A DNA stretch of 64,000 nt from DASZIT01 sp963770635 (lineage in GTDB: Bacteria > Actinomycetota > Acidimicrobiia > Acidimicrobiales > RAAP-2). The translations under genes and the position numbers were made by a program. The notes beneath the pieces were generated by a model. It ran no database searches. It worked only from the letters and a program-made list of their open reading frames with translations, and had not been told where the DNA came from. This document shows positions 35,374-44,427 of the stretch, piece after piece. The stretch lies in assembly GCA_963770635.1 (NCBI GenBank), contig CAVYQI010000002.1, positions 62,001 through 126,000 on the forward strand, read 5' to 3'. The first letter of the stretch is position 1. The number at the start of each line of letters is the position of its first letter.

Positions 35374-37026
35374 ATGAGCGTGGCACCCGAGACCGACCCA
35401 GCCGCCTTCCCGGTCTTGACCGGCGCCCAGGTGGAGCGGATGCGGGCCCTGGCGGAGGTCGAAGATGTCTCCGCCGGCGACGTGCTCTATTCCGCCGGCG
35501 ATCTCACCTACGACTTCATCTTCGTCGAGTCGGGGGAGGTCGAGATCGTCCGGGCCGCGACCACCGGGTTACCGGAAGCAGTCATCGTCCCCCACGGTGC
35601 CGGTCGGTTCCTGGGCGAGCTCAACATGCTGACCGGTCAAGCGGTCTACCTGACCGCCCGGGTATCAAAGGACGGCCAGGTTCGGCGGGTCCCACCCGAG
35701 CGATTCCGTCGGTTCATGTCCGAGGACACTGAGCTCTCCGACATGATCCTCCGGGCCTTCATGGCCCGACGGGAGATCCTCATCACCGGCGATGCGGCAC
35801 GAAGTGTGCAGCTGCTCGGCAGCCGCATCTCCCGCCAGGCGCTTGCGCTTCGAACCTGGGCAGCTCGCCAGCAGCTGCCGCACGTGTGGATCGAGATGGA
35901 GAGCCCGGAGGGGGAAGAGCTGCTTTCCACCCTCGATGCCAGTATCCAGGATCTTCCCTTGGCGGTGACGCCGACGGCGGTGCTGCGTCGGGCCACACCG
36001 GGCACGCTGTCCGAGAACCTCGGATTGGCCTACCGGGCGGTGGCTGGGCGCCATTTCGACCTGGTGGTGGTCGGGGGCGGACCCGCGGGTCTCGCCGCCG
36101 CCGTCTACGGAGCTTCGGAGGGGCTCGACACCGTCGTGTTCGACAAGCTGGCCGCCGGCGGTCAGGCCGCGGCGAGTGCCCGCATCGAGAACTATCTGGG
36201 ATTCCCCTCCGGATTGGGCGGCGCGGAGCTGGCGTCGCTGGCCATCGTCCAGGCCGAGAAGTTCGGAGCCCGGATCACCAGCCCGTGCCAGGCAGCTTCC
36301 CTGCGGGTCGTCGATGGCCAGCTGGTCGTAACCCTTGACGATGGCACCGAGGTGCCGACCCGGGCGGTGATCGTGTCGAGCGGAGCTCACTACCGATCGC
36401 TGGGCATCGAACGCTGGTCCGAGTTCGAGGGCGCCGGCATCCATTACTCGGCCACCGACTTGGAGGCCCGGGCCTGTGGCGGAGCCGACGTTACCGTGGT
36501 CGGCGGCGCCAACTCGGCCGGACAGGCGTCACTCTCGCTGGCCGGCCGCGGGTGCAAGGTCAGACTGGTTATCCGAGGCGACGATCTCTTTGCCGACATG
36601 TCCCGCTATCTCGCCGACCGCATCCTCGCCGACCCGAACATCGAGGTCCGGAAGGCCACGGAGGTCGTGGCCCTGGACGGAGAATCGTTCCTGGATACCG
36701 TGACCCTGGCGGATCGGATGACCGGCGATCAGGAGGCGGTGGCGTGCCAGGGCTTGTTCTGTTTCATCGGCGCGGTGCCTTCCAGCGAGTGGCTGGACGG
36801 GGTGGCGCTCGATGAGGACGGCTTCGTACTCACCGACCGCGACGTCCCCGATGAGTCGACCGAAGCATTCACCCTGTTGGGACGCCGGCCGCTACCGTTC
36901 GAGACCAGTGTTCCCGGAGTCTTTGCCGCCGGCGATGTGCGGCACGGTTCGATGAAGCGGGTGGCGGCCGCCGTCGGCGAGGGTGCCAGTGCGGTCAGAT
37001 CGGTGCATCGGGCCATCGGGACCTAG
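35374..37026 (+). CDS. Fusion of cNMP-binding domain and thioredoxin-reductase-like flavoprotein
   Basis: 550 residues. Residues 1-140 are a cyclic-nucleotide-binding beta-barrel (GDVLYSAGDLTYDFIFVESGEVEIV, GRFLGELNMLTGQAVYLTARV). Residues 225-545 are a two-dinucleotide-domain reductase: DLVVVGGGPAGLAAAVYGASEG for FAD, VTVVGGANSAGQASLSLAGRG for NAD(P)H, and VPGVFAAGDVRHGSMKRVAAAVGEG. The redox CxxC of thioredoxin reductase is missing; only LEARACGGAD remains. It may pass electrons to another partner under nucleotide control. Confidence 0.87.
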   Translation: MSVAPETDPAAFPVLTGAQVERMRALAEVEDVSAGDVLYSAGDLTYDFIFVESGEVEIVRAATTGLPEAVIVPHGAGRFLGELNMLTGQAVYLTARVSKDGQVRRVPPERFRRFMSEDTELSDMILRAFMARREILITGDAARSVQLLGSRISRQALALRTWAARQQLPHVWIEMESPEGEELLSTLDASIQDLPLAVTPTAVLRRATPGTLSENLGLAYRAVAGRHFDLVVVGGGPAGLAAAVYGASEGLDTVVFDKLAAGGQAAASARIENYLGFPSGLGGAELASLAIVQAEKFGARITSPCQAASLRVVDGQLVVTLDDGTEVPTRAVIVSSGAHYRSLGIERWSEFEGAGIHYSATDLEARACGGADVTVVGGANSAGQASLSLAGRGCKVRLVIRGDDLFADMSRYLADRILADPNIEVRKATEVVALDGESFLDTVTLADRMTGDQEAVACQGLFCFIGAVPSSEWLDGVALDEDGFVLTDRDVPDESTEAFTLLGRRPLPFETSVPGVFAAGDVRHGSMKRVAAAVGEGASAVRSVHRAIGT

Positions 37027-37135
37027 TTGGCCCGGCCGGCTCCCGATATGGGACCCATCTTTCGGGACGGGCCGGCCATAGGCAACCCCAGCGGATGAGA
37101 GGGAATTGGACCGAAGCTGAGGTAGACACTGTTCC

Positions 37136-38320
37136 ATGGCAGCTGGCCCTCTCGAGGGCGCACTCGGCGAGATGACAAAGCCGGCGTTGGGTCGGACGAG
37201 GGGTGTCGGCTCGATGCTGCGCCGCTCCTGGCCGGTATTGCGATTCGTGATCGCGATTGGGATTCTCGGTATCGCCGTTTGGGTCCTCTCCTCCCACACC
37301 GACGAGCTGTCCGGAGTTCCCAAGACGCTCGAGAACCTCAATTGGTGGTGGGTGCCACCGGCGCTGCTCGCCGAGCTGGGATCCTTCGTCTGCTTCGCCG
37401 GCATGCAGTACGGACTCTTGAAGGCGGGCGGCCTCGACCCGCCAACCGGTTCCCTCCTCAAAATGACCTTCGCGGCGCAGGCGCTCACCAACTCCCTCAT
37501 CGGGGGCGGCGCGGTGGCCAGCGTCTACGGGTTCCGGTGGTTCCGGCGCTTTGGTGCCGACGACACCCTGGCCGCTTGGTCGATGGTGGGGACGCTGGTC
37601 ACCTCGATAGTCTCGCTCTCCTTGCTTGCCACCGCCGGCTTGGCGTTGGCGACCGGGGAGGGTGCCTCGCTCGATCTGATCCCGGTGATCATCGGCGTGA
37701 TGTTGGTGACCGGCGCCATCGGGGCCCTGTTCGTCTATGAGCGTCCGCTGGTCATCGTCCTCACCTGGGCGATCCGCACCTCCCAGTCACTCTTCCGGAG
37801 ACCCCGAGGCGATGCGGTGGAGCACATCCAGGGGGTCATGCGCTGGGTCACGTCCGTGCACCTGGGCTGGCGCCAAGTGCTGAGAATCGTGCTGTGGGGC
37901 ACCGCCAATTGGCTGTTCGACTGCGCCTGCTTCGCGATGATGTTCTTGGCCGTCGGCTCGCCCATCCCCTGGAAGGGGTTGCTGCTGGCCTACGGAGCCG
38001 GCCAACTGGCCGCCGCCCTCCCGATCACCCCCGGCGGCCTCGGAGCCGTGGAGGGGAGCATCACCATTGCGTTGGTCGCCTTTGGCGGTGCCCAAGTTGC
38101 CACGGTGGATGCCGTGTTGATGTACCGGCTCATCAGCTTCTGGCTCGTTCTCGCCGTGGGCTGGTCGCTGTGGGGGGAGCTTGCCTTCGAAGTCCGTAAA
38201 GGGCGGTGGAGTCGGGAGGCACTGGCATCAAGAGTCCAGGCCGGCCGGCGACCCGATCGTGGTTCCGAAGACGTGCCCGTCGCCATCGGCGCGGAACGGT
38301 CGGAGGTGTCAGGATCGTGA
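37136..38320 (+). CDS. Flippase-like membrane protein (LPG synthase TM/YbhN family)
   Basis: 394 residues, about eight hydrophobic segments with family marks WWWVPPALLAELGSFVCFAGMQYGLL, LTNSLIGGGAVASVYGFRWFRRFG, GQLAAALPITPGGLGAVEGSI and VLMYRLISFWLVLAVGWSLW. This matches the transmembrane domain of MprF-type lysylphosphatidylglycerol synthases without the synthase domain; such proteins are proposed lipid flippases. The last four bases overlap the next gene's GTG. Confidence 0.83.
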   Translation: MAAGPLEGALGEMTKPALGRTRGVGSMLRRSWPVLRFVIAIGILGIAVWVLSSHTDELSGVPKTLENLNWWWVPPALLAELGSFVCFAGMQYGLLKAGGLDPPTGSLLKMTFAAQALTNSLIGGGAVASVYGFRWFRRFGADDTLAAWSMVGTLVTSIVSLSLLATAGLALATGEGASLDLIPVIIGVMLVTGAIGALFVYERPLVIVLTWAIRTSQSLFRRPRGDAVEHIQGVMRWVTSVHLGWRQVLRIVLWGTANWLFDCACFAMMFLAVGSPIPWKGLLLAYGAGQLAAALPITPGGLGAVEGSITIALVAFGGAQVATVDAVLMYRLISFWLVLAVGWSLWGELAFEVRKGRWSREALASRVQAGRRPDRGSEDVPVAIGAERSEVSGS

Positions 38321-38766
38321 GGCCGATTGTGAAAGGAATGCGAGGCACGGTGCGCAAGTTGGCGACGGGATTGGGGAGCTTCCTCCTCGCCGTGTGCCTG
38401 CTGGCCGGCTGCACGTCGGCTCGTACCAACCTGGGTACGTCGGACAGCTCGTGCTATCTGGCCCTGCCCGCTGCCACCAAGGCGGTGGGGCCGCACAGCC
38501 GATTCATCGGGGTTCACCTGTTCACCCTGGCATCACTGCGGAAGCAAGCGCCGCACCTCTTCGATGCGCTTCCACCCCAAACCTCGTCGTCTCAGCGGGT
38601 CTGCGCACTCGCATTCACGGGGACCTTCACCAAGGCGTCGGTGTCCAAACCGCTCGGACTGGCTTCCGGATCGATAGCCGTGGTGGTCTCGAAGACCCCG
38701 TCGAATCAATTGCTCGGAACCGTCATCTTCACCCACGCGCCTGTGCGTTTCGGCCATTCCCATTAA
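38317..38766 (+). CDS. Putative lipoprotein
   Basis: 149 residues. Signal peptide KLATGLGSFLLAVCLLAGC with lipobox LLAGC, then a mature domain with two Cys (SSCYLAL, QRVCAL) that could form a disulfide. GTG 38317 overlaps the flippase stop (GTGA) and follows GGAGG; GTG 38329 and ATG 38338 are alternatives. No known domain recognised. Coupled translation suggests a role with the membrane protein. Confidence 0.65.
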   Translation: MRPIVKGMRGTVRKLATGLGSFLLAVCLLAGCTSARTNLGTSDSSCYLALPAATKAVGPHSRFIGVHLFTLASLRKQAPHLFDALPPQTSSSQRVCALAFTGTFTKASVSKPLGLASGSIAVVVSKTPSNQLLGTVIFTHAPVRFGHSH

Positions 38767-38771
38767 GGACT

Positions 38772-38811
38772 GACCCCGGCCCCCGCATCCTGGGACCAGG
38801 GGACTGGGGTC
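38772..38811. terminator. Possible convergent terminator
   Basis: GACCCC at 38772-38777 pairs with GGGGTC at 38806-38811, with inner GC-rich pairing, between the stops of two convergent lipoprotein genes. Weak: short arms and no U-run. Confidence 0.3.
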
Positions 38812-38815
38812 GAGC

Positions 38816-39481
38816 TCAGGAAGCGGCGGCGGTGGTCGTGGTCGTCGGCGAGCTGCCGATCGGAGTTCCGTCGGAGTTCTGGCCGCAGTAGGTATCGACT
38901 GCCACGCCGTCGGCCATGATCGCCGGGGTGGTGAAGGCGCTGGCATCGCCGGTACTGATGGCGTTATTGGCTGCAATCGCCAGCGGACCGGCGCTGGCGA
39001 CGATCGCGGACGGCGCCTTCGCCTGGAAGTCGGCGATAGTGCTCTGGTTGGCCTTGAAGATGGCAATCAGGTCGGATGGTTGCTGGGCAGCTGCGGTCGC
39101 CTGGTCGAGGATGGCGTTGTCGTTGCAGAACGCCGCCATGTCGCCGGCCCCCGGGGTTTGCCCGACCTGGGCCGTGAAGTGGGCCGTACCGTTGGTGACG
39201 GAGGTCACGGTCACGTGGACCGGATATTGGACGGTCGAGCCCTGGGCCGTCAACTCGCAGTCGATGGTCGCGCCAACCTTTGCGTCGAGGCCGCCGGGGC
39301 AGCTGACCTTCGGCGTCGGTTGGCTGGTTTCGGCCGCCAACTGGGTGGCGACCTGGGACTCCACCGTGCTCTGGGGCACCTGGGAAGTGCCTCCGACGGT
39401 GACACTGGCACTGCAGGCACTGAGGACGGTGGCACAGGCGAAGCCGGCGACGAGGAATCGAACGGTACGGGTCAGATGCAT
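38816..39481 (-). CDS. DUF4333-type lipoprotein
   Basis: 221 residues. Signal and lipobox LVAGFACATVLSACSAS. Residues 30-110 (VESQVATQLAAETSQPTPKVSCPGGLDAKVGATIDCELTAQG) follow the actinobacterial DUF4333 pattern with two Cys that likely form a disulfide. The second half is helical and Ala-rich, ending in a Thr/Ser tail. Secreted and anchored; function unknown. Confidence 0.78.
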   Translation of the reverse strand: MHLTRTVRFLVAGFACATVLSACSASVTVGGTSQVPQSTVESQVATQLAAETSQPTPKVSCPGGLDAKVGATIDCELTAQGSTVQYPVHVTVTSVTNGTAHFTAQVGQTPGAGDMAAFCNDNAILDQATAAAQQPSDLIAIFKANQSTIADFQAKAPSAIVASAGPLAIAANNAISTGDASAFTTPAIMADGVAVDTYCGQNSDGTPIGSSPTTTTTAAAS

Positions 39482-39585
39482 GGGCGGGAGTGTAACTGAG
39501 CCGGACGATGACCATTGGGATTGTCGATGGCCCAGCCGCGGGTTTCAAGGCGTCAACTGAAATCGCGGTGCGATACTTCGTGTCT

Positions 39586-39987
39586 GTGGCCGGCTACCGC
39601 GGAACTCCGCTCCATACCAAGCTCGGCATCAAGGAAGGCATGACCCTCGCCCTCCTGAAGGCCCCGCCCGGGGTCGTCTCCGACCTGCCCAATGGGGTGG
39701 TGGTGAAGCGACAGGCGCGGGGGAGTGCCGACGTGGTGGTGGCCTTCTTCACCCGGAGAGCCGCACTCGAGGCGCGCCTGGCTGCGCTCGGAAAGATGAT
39801 CTTCCCGGCTGGGGGAGTCTGGATCGCCTGGCCGAAGCGGGCCGCCGGCGTTCCCACCGACCTCACCGACAATGTCGTACGGGAGCTGGCCTTCCCGCTG
39901 GGAATGGTCGACAACAAGGTCTGCGCCATTGACGAGACCTGGTCGGGCTTGCGGGTCGTCTGGTGCCGGGAACGTCGGTTGGGGTGA
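39586..39987 (+). CDS. DUF3052-family protein
   Basis: 133 residues. Starts AGYRGTPLHTKLGIKEGMTLALLKAPPG and continues VVVAFFTRRAALEARLAALGKMIFPAGGVWIAWPKRAAGVPTDLTDNVVRE, the full DUF3052 domain. Homologues begin at the AGYRGTP block, so GTG 39586 is chosen over the frame-opening ATG 39508. Conserved across actinobacteria, unknown function; some relatives are cell-cycle linked. Confidence 0.82.
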   Translation: MAGYRGTPLHTKLGIKEGMTLALLKAPPGVVSDLPNGVVVKRQARGSADVVVAFFTRRAALEARLAALGKMIFPAGGVWIAWPKRAAGVPTDLTDNVVRELAFPLGMVDNKVCAIDETWSGLRVVWCRERRLG

Positions 39988-40078
39988 GGGTTGGCCCGAC
40001 TCTGGCTCTGGGCCCCGGCAACACGGCGGTCGCCAGGGCCAAGAGCGCAGATGTCTCGAAACCACGATGTGGTCGCGG

Positions 40079-40894
40079 CTACCCAGCGGGTTGAGCTCCT
40101 CCGGGTCCTCCGGGGCCCCCGGGGCCACCGTGGCCACTCGGACCGCCGGGCCCTCCGGGACCGCCCGGCTCGCCGATGGCCACCGAGGTTGCGGTCACCG
40201 TGTTCGAGGTCTCGGTGCCGAAGGCGGCAACGGTTTCCCCAACGGTGACGTTGGCCAGGGTCGGCGAGGACACACTCGGATCCCGATAGGTTGTCGAGCC
40301 GCTCACGTCAACGGTGACGGTGCTGCCGTCCTTGGCCTTGATCGTGAAGCTGGATGCGCCTACCGAGGTCACGGCTCCAACCGCTGCCGGGGGGATCCGC
40401 CCGGACCGCCCGGACCACCAGGACCACCCGGGCCCGGGCCGCCGATGTCGACCGAGGTGGCGGCTACCGTGCTAGCCGATTTGGTGCCGAAGGCGGCGAC
40501 CATCTCGCCGACGGTGACGTTGGCAAAGGTCGGTGAGGTCACGTCCCGATCCCGGTAGGTGGTCGAGCTGCTGACGTCGACCGTCACGGTGCTCCCGTCC
40601 TTGGCCTTGATGGTGAAGCTGTTGGTTCCGACCGTCGCCACTGTTCCGACCGCGGCCGGCGGTGAGCCCCCGTTCGGTGGCATCCCACCGGTGGGTCGCG
40701 GGCTGGTCGATGTCGAAATTAGCACCGCTCGAGCCCCCGGTGGTGGCGCCCGCGATTGCGGACCCTCCGGCGGCGAGACCGAATGCCAGTCCAGCGGCGG
40801 AAGCCACCCTTAAGGCCCTTCGGCGTTTTCCCGTCCAGGCTCCTCGGCGGTCGGCCAGCTGGTTCTCGAGTCCTTCGTCATCTCCATTGGTCAT
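40079..40894 (-). pseudogene. Secreted DUF5666-like protein with two tandem repeats, frameshifted
   Basis: Reconstructed about 270 residues. ATG 40894 follows AAGGAGC. A cytoplasmic leader and one hydrophobic segment (VASAAGLAFGLAAGGSAIAG) precede two copies of a 60-residue unit (SFTIKAKDGSTVTVDVS...TTYRD...VGE.VAAFGT) at about 40441-40621 and 40172-40352, each followed by a GGPGGPGGP collagen-like stretch. Two +1 shifts, near 40700 and in the C-run near 40395, split it. The repeat resembles DUF5666 beta-barrels of unknown function. Confidence 0.65.
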
Positions 40895-41154
40895 GTCATT
40901 GCTCCTTTCGGTGGGCTAATTGCCTCTCCTTGGAGCCTCGGACATGAACCTGTCAGCGAGAGTAGAGCGAACTGGGACTGACGTAGGAATGGATGGTTGC
41001 ACCATGCGTTTGCGGTTCAGCGACCTGATTTGGTGAGAACGGAGTGGCCCCGCATCATCCCGAACGCGCAAACCGGCGTTCGGGTCCACGGAAACGACCC
41101 GACCGCCGGTTCGGAGGTGCGATGCCGGCGGAGTGCGACCGCCGGTTTGAAGGG

Positions 41155-42885
41155 TTAGGCCGGCGGCCCGCTGGCCAGGGTGACGCTGGCGGTATGGGTT
41201 TGACCGGATTGATCGGTCCATTGGAGTTGCACGGAGTCGCCCGGATGGTGGGGCACCAGCAGGTTGCTGAGGTCCGAGGCCGAGTTGACCGCCGTTCCGT
41301 CCAGCGCCGTGATGACGTCCCCCTGGGCCAGGCCGGCCGAGGCGGCCGCCGAGTTGGGGAGGACCGACACAATCGTGGCGCCGGATGTCGACGAGTTACC
41401 GTTGCCATTGCCCCCACCGCCGAAGGCACCATTGCCGTTGCCCCCGCCGCCGAAGCCACCGTTGCCGGTGCTGCTGGATGACTGGACGCTGACCCCGAGG
41501 AATCCGGTGGCACCGATGTGGATGGTGTTGGACGCGTTGCCCGCTTGGATCTGCTTGGCGATCGTGAGGGCGGTACCGATTGGGATGGCGTAGGCCTGGC
41601 TACCGGTCACCTGGTAGCCGTTGCTCGAGGATGCCGCGGTGTCCATGCCGATGACCTGGGCCGAGGTATTGACCAGGGGGCCACCCGAATCGCCGGGCTG
41701 GATGCCGGCGTTGATCTCGATGAGACCTGTCAGGTTCTCGGCATTACCGCCACCATCGTCGCTGGCGGTGATGGACTGGTTCAAGGCAGTGATCGAGCCG
41801 CCGGCCGCGCTCGGGGTTCCCCCGGCTCCACCGGCATTCCCGATACCCACGATGGCCTGGCCGACGGCGGCGGTGTCGCTGCTGGTCGAGATGGTCTTCA
41901 ACCCGCTGGCATTCACCAACTTGATCACCGCGACGTCCCCGGTGCGGTCGTAGCCGACCACGTTGGCGGTATAGGTCTTCCCGTTCCCGATATCAGTGAC
42001 GCTGATGCTGGTAGCGCCGTCGATGACGTGGTTGTTGGTGAGGATGACCCCGTCAGACGTCAAAACCATGCCGGTGCCGGCGGCCTGCTCGTTCTCATAG
42101 CTCAAGTTGGTGTTGATGTCGACCAGGGCCGGGTTCACCTTCGCGGAGATGCCGGCGATGTCAGCAGGCGCTCCGGCACCGGTCGAGGAATTCCCGTTGG
42201 ACCCTGACGATCCCGACCCGAAGGGCGAGCTTCCGTTCCCGTTTCCGATCGAGCCCGAACCGCCGGGATTGGTGATGCTGGGAGCCGCGCTCGACGCGGG
42301 GGTCGAGCCTGCCGACCAGACGACGTGCCCAAGTCCGGCCCCGGCCACCACCGCGACCGCGACGATGGCCGCGGCCAAGCCGGCCGCCAGACCTCGGCGC
42401 TTGTTGATGGTGGACGCTTGCACCGGCGGCGGGCCGGCGTAGCCCGGATGGAACCAACTACCGGGAGGTGGGGTGGGCCCGCCCGGTCCTCCCGGCCATC
42501 CGCTCGGAGGAGGGGGTGGAGGCAGGGTCCCGTAGGCTCCGGGATCCCATCCCTGAGCCGGAGCCTGAGCCGGCCACCAGGTCCCGGCCGGAGGCGTCGG
42601 GGTTCCGGCACCCGTCGGCGGGATCGGCTGGGTCGGATGCTGCTGGGTGGGCTGCTCGCTGGGGTAAGCGGGCTGGGCTCCGTACGGTCCACCCGGGGGC
42701 GATGGCGGAGGAGGCAGCGGCATCCCGCCCGCCTGCTCCCATGCGGCGGGGTGGGCGTTGCCGTACGGGTGACCTGCCAATGTGGTGCCGGCATCGCCGG
42801 CGGTGTCCGGAGCCGAATCGGACCTGACCGGATCGTCTTCCGAGGCTTCTGATGATCCAGGTGCGGGGGGCCAAGAATCGTTCAT
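41155..42885 (-). CDS. HtrA/DegP-type membrane-anchored serine protease
   Basis: 576 residues. Residues 1-170 are a cytoplasmic Pro/Gly-rich region. A single helix (LAAGLAAAIVAVAVVAGAGLGHVVW) near 185-210 and a Ser/Gly linker follow. The trypsin domain has the triad in TNNHVID (His), DVAVIKL (Asp) and GDSGGPL (Ser), and the C-terminal PDZ domain is LPNSAAASAGLAQGDVITALDG. It acts outside the membrane on misfolded proteins. ATG 42885 has GGAAGG 7 bases upstream; ATGs at 42891 and 42906 are less well placed. Two FGGGGNGNG repeats link protease and PDZ. Confidence 0.9.
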   Translation of the reverse strand: MNDSWPPAPGSSEASEDDPVRSDSAPDTAGDAGTTLAGHPYGNAHPAAWEQAGGMPLPPPPSPPGGPYGAQPAYPSEQPTQQHPTQPIPPTGAGTPTPPAGTWWPAQAPAQGWDPGAYGTLPPPPPPSGWPGGPGGPTPPPGSWFHPGYAGPPPVQASTINKRRGLAAGLAAAIVAVAVVAGAGLGHVVWSAGSTPASSAAPSITNPGGSGSIGNGNGSSPFGSGSSGSNGNSSTGAGAPADIAGISAKVNPALVDINTNLSYENEQAAGTGMVLTSDGVILTNNHVIDGATSISVTDIGNGKTYTANVVGYDRTGDVAVIKLVNASGLKTISTSSDTAAVGQAIVGIGNAGGAGGTPSAAGGSITALNQSITASDDGGGNAENLTGLIEINAGIQPGDSGGPLVNTSAQVIGMDTAASSSNGYQVTGSQAYAIPIGTALTIAKQIQAGNASNTIHIGATGFLGVSVQSSSSTGNGGFGGGGNGNGAFGGGGNGNGNSSTSGATIVSVLPNSAAASAGLAQGDVITALDGTAVNSASDLSNLLVPHHPGDSVQLQWTDQSGQTHTASVTLASGPPA

Positions 42886-43148
42886 GTCCATGCCTTCCAG
42901 TTCCATGTCGTTCGAAGGGCTGTGCTCCACTCCAATTGACACCCGCCAGGTAAGGCCACGGTGAAGGCCGGATATGAAATTCGTAAACACCTCGAAAAGT
43001 CGTGGCCATGGCCCATCTACGGCCCTCCCCGAACGGCTCCACGCTAATGCGCCCGCCGGCTCCGGGTAACCCCGGGATGCTCCTCCCAGGCCCGGCGATG
43101 GAGGGGGCGCAACTACATTCTAGATATGGTGGATCGAGGGCAAGCCGG

Positions 43149-43742
43149 GTGGAGGAATTCCGGCATCTCTGCCTTGGCGGCCACCGATCCCCCGTCCCGA
43201 CGGTCCGGTCCGGTCGGTTGACGGATCGGGATCTCGCTGACCTGCGGCGGGCGGTGATCGATGGCCCGGGAACCGTCACCGATTTTCTCGAAATGCTCAC
43301 CGGCGAGCCGTTGGTGGCTGACGTGGTTCACCAGGGGCCGGTGGTACTGGGTCCCGGCAATGATCTCGAGGCCGTGCCCGGCTACGCCGCCACCCATCGG
43401 ATCGCGGTCCTCAAAGGGGGCATCACACACCAGCCATATGTCTACGCCGAGTCGATGTTCGTGGAGGAACGTCTCCCTGAGCCGGCACGCACCCGATTGA
43501 AAGGAACCACCGATCCGATCGGCCGGGTCCTGGTTGCCCATGGGTTGCATCCGAAGAGGGAGTCTTTGGCTCCTTCCGGGGAGGCTTTGGGTCAAGCGCC
43601 CGACGCCGTGATGGCGTTGGATTCCGACATCGTGTGGTCGCGCGCCTACCGGTTGAGAATCGATGGCCAGTTGGTATTCGCCATCCGTGAGTGGTTTCTC
43701 CGCTCGGTATTGGACGCCTTCGGCCACCGGGTACGAGCTTGA
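43149..43742 (+). CDS. Chorismate pyruvate-lyase-like protein (DUF98/UTRA fold)
   Basis: 197 residues from GTG 43149, which has CGAGGG upstream; the frame is open back to 43002. LTDRDLADLRRAVIDGPGTVTDFLEMLTGEPL, a central VYAESMFVEERLPEPARTRL and WSRAYRLRIDGQLVFAIREWFLRSVLDAF follow the layout of chorismate lyase/DUF98 proteins, which make 4-hydroxybenzoate in mycobacteria. Similarity is judged by eye; it could be another UTRA-fold binding protein. Confidence 0.5.
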   Translation: MEEFRHLCLGGHRSPVPTVRSGRLTDRDLADLRRAVIDGPGTVTDFLEMLTGEPLVADVVHQGPVVLGPGNDLEAVPGYAATHRIAVLKGGITHQPYVYAESMFVEERLPEPARTRLKGTTDPIGRVLVAHGLHPKRESLAPSGEALGQAPDAVMALDSDIVWSRAYRLRIDGQLVFAIREWFLRSVLDAFGHRVRA

Positions 43743-43902
43743 GCCTGTTCATCCTGCTTGACCGAGAGGCCAAGCGGCCAGTCAGGAACTCGCGTTCGAC
43801 GGCATTCTCGGTTCGGCTGACGGCGGCCTGGTAGGCCAGCGCCTGCACCCCGGGCGAGCGGGGTGCGGCCAGAGAAAGGCGAAGCGGCGAGAAGGCGCCC
43901 AG

Positions 43903-44388
43903 CTACGGTCCGACGGAGTGGTCGGCGTTGGCGATGGACCGGCTCAGGATCCCCAGGGTCGCCCGCAGCGTGCCTTCGGACAGAACCGGGAAGATCCCCG
44001 CCTCCTTCCAGACCGGGTCGATCGACGACCAGTCGTAATAGGAGGTCACCAACGTGCCGTCATCGACTGGCTCGAGCGTGTACCCGTAGATGTGGCCGAT
44101 CTGCGGTCGGATCTGCCCGAGGATGGTCCAGGCGATCTCCCGATCGGGAACAAAGGTCTTGATGGTCACGGTGACGTCGTAGAGGCCCATCGGGTAGTCG
44201 TTGAGCGCTTCTCGGTCCATGTGCACGACGAAGGAGTCGCCGACGGCTTTCACCGGCTCGCCGGTGGCGTCCATCAACATTCCCGAGCTGTCGATGGCCA
44301 CATGACCCTTTGGATCACTTAACACTCGGAAGATACTGGCTGGCTCGGCCGGGATCATTCGCTGGACTTCCAACCGCTCGCTGGTCAT
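43903..44388 (-). CDS. SRPBCC/polyketide-cyclase-like protein
   Basis: 161 residues, START/Bet v1-like helix-grip fold: RMIPAEPASIFRVLSDPKGHVAIDSSG at the N-terminus, DVTVTIKTFVPDREIAWTILGQ and YGYTLEPVDDGTLVTSYYDWSSIDP in the middle, and a long C-terminal helix. Such proteins bind hydrophobic ligands in a cavity; ligand unknown. It lies downstream of the HxlR gene on the same strand with a 39-base gap, so the two may share a transcript. Confidence 0.8.
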   Translation of the reverse strand: MTSERLEVQRMIPAEPASIFRVLSDPKGHVAIDSSGMLMDATGEPVKAVGDSFVVHMDREALNDYPMGLYDVTVTIKTFVPDREIAWTILGQIRPQIGHIYGYTLEPVDDGTLVTSYYDWSSIDPVWKEAGIFPVLSEGTLRATLGILSRSIANADHSVGP

Positions 44389-44427
44389 GCCCTCATCCTG
44401 CCATTGCGCCGGTGCTCGGGGCGATTG

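Noticed and set aside
37027..37100. GC-rich inverted GGCCGGC segments after the flavoprotein gene
   Set aside because: Pairing is limited to about seven bases in a generally GC-rich stretch and no U-run follows; not reported as a terminator.
41395..41470. Short tandem GC-rich repeat that could be taken for a minisatellite or CRISPR-like array
   Set aside because: It encodes two FGGGGNGNG linker copies in the HtrA protein, in frame, without spacers.
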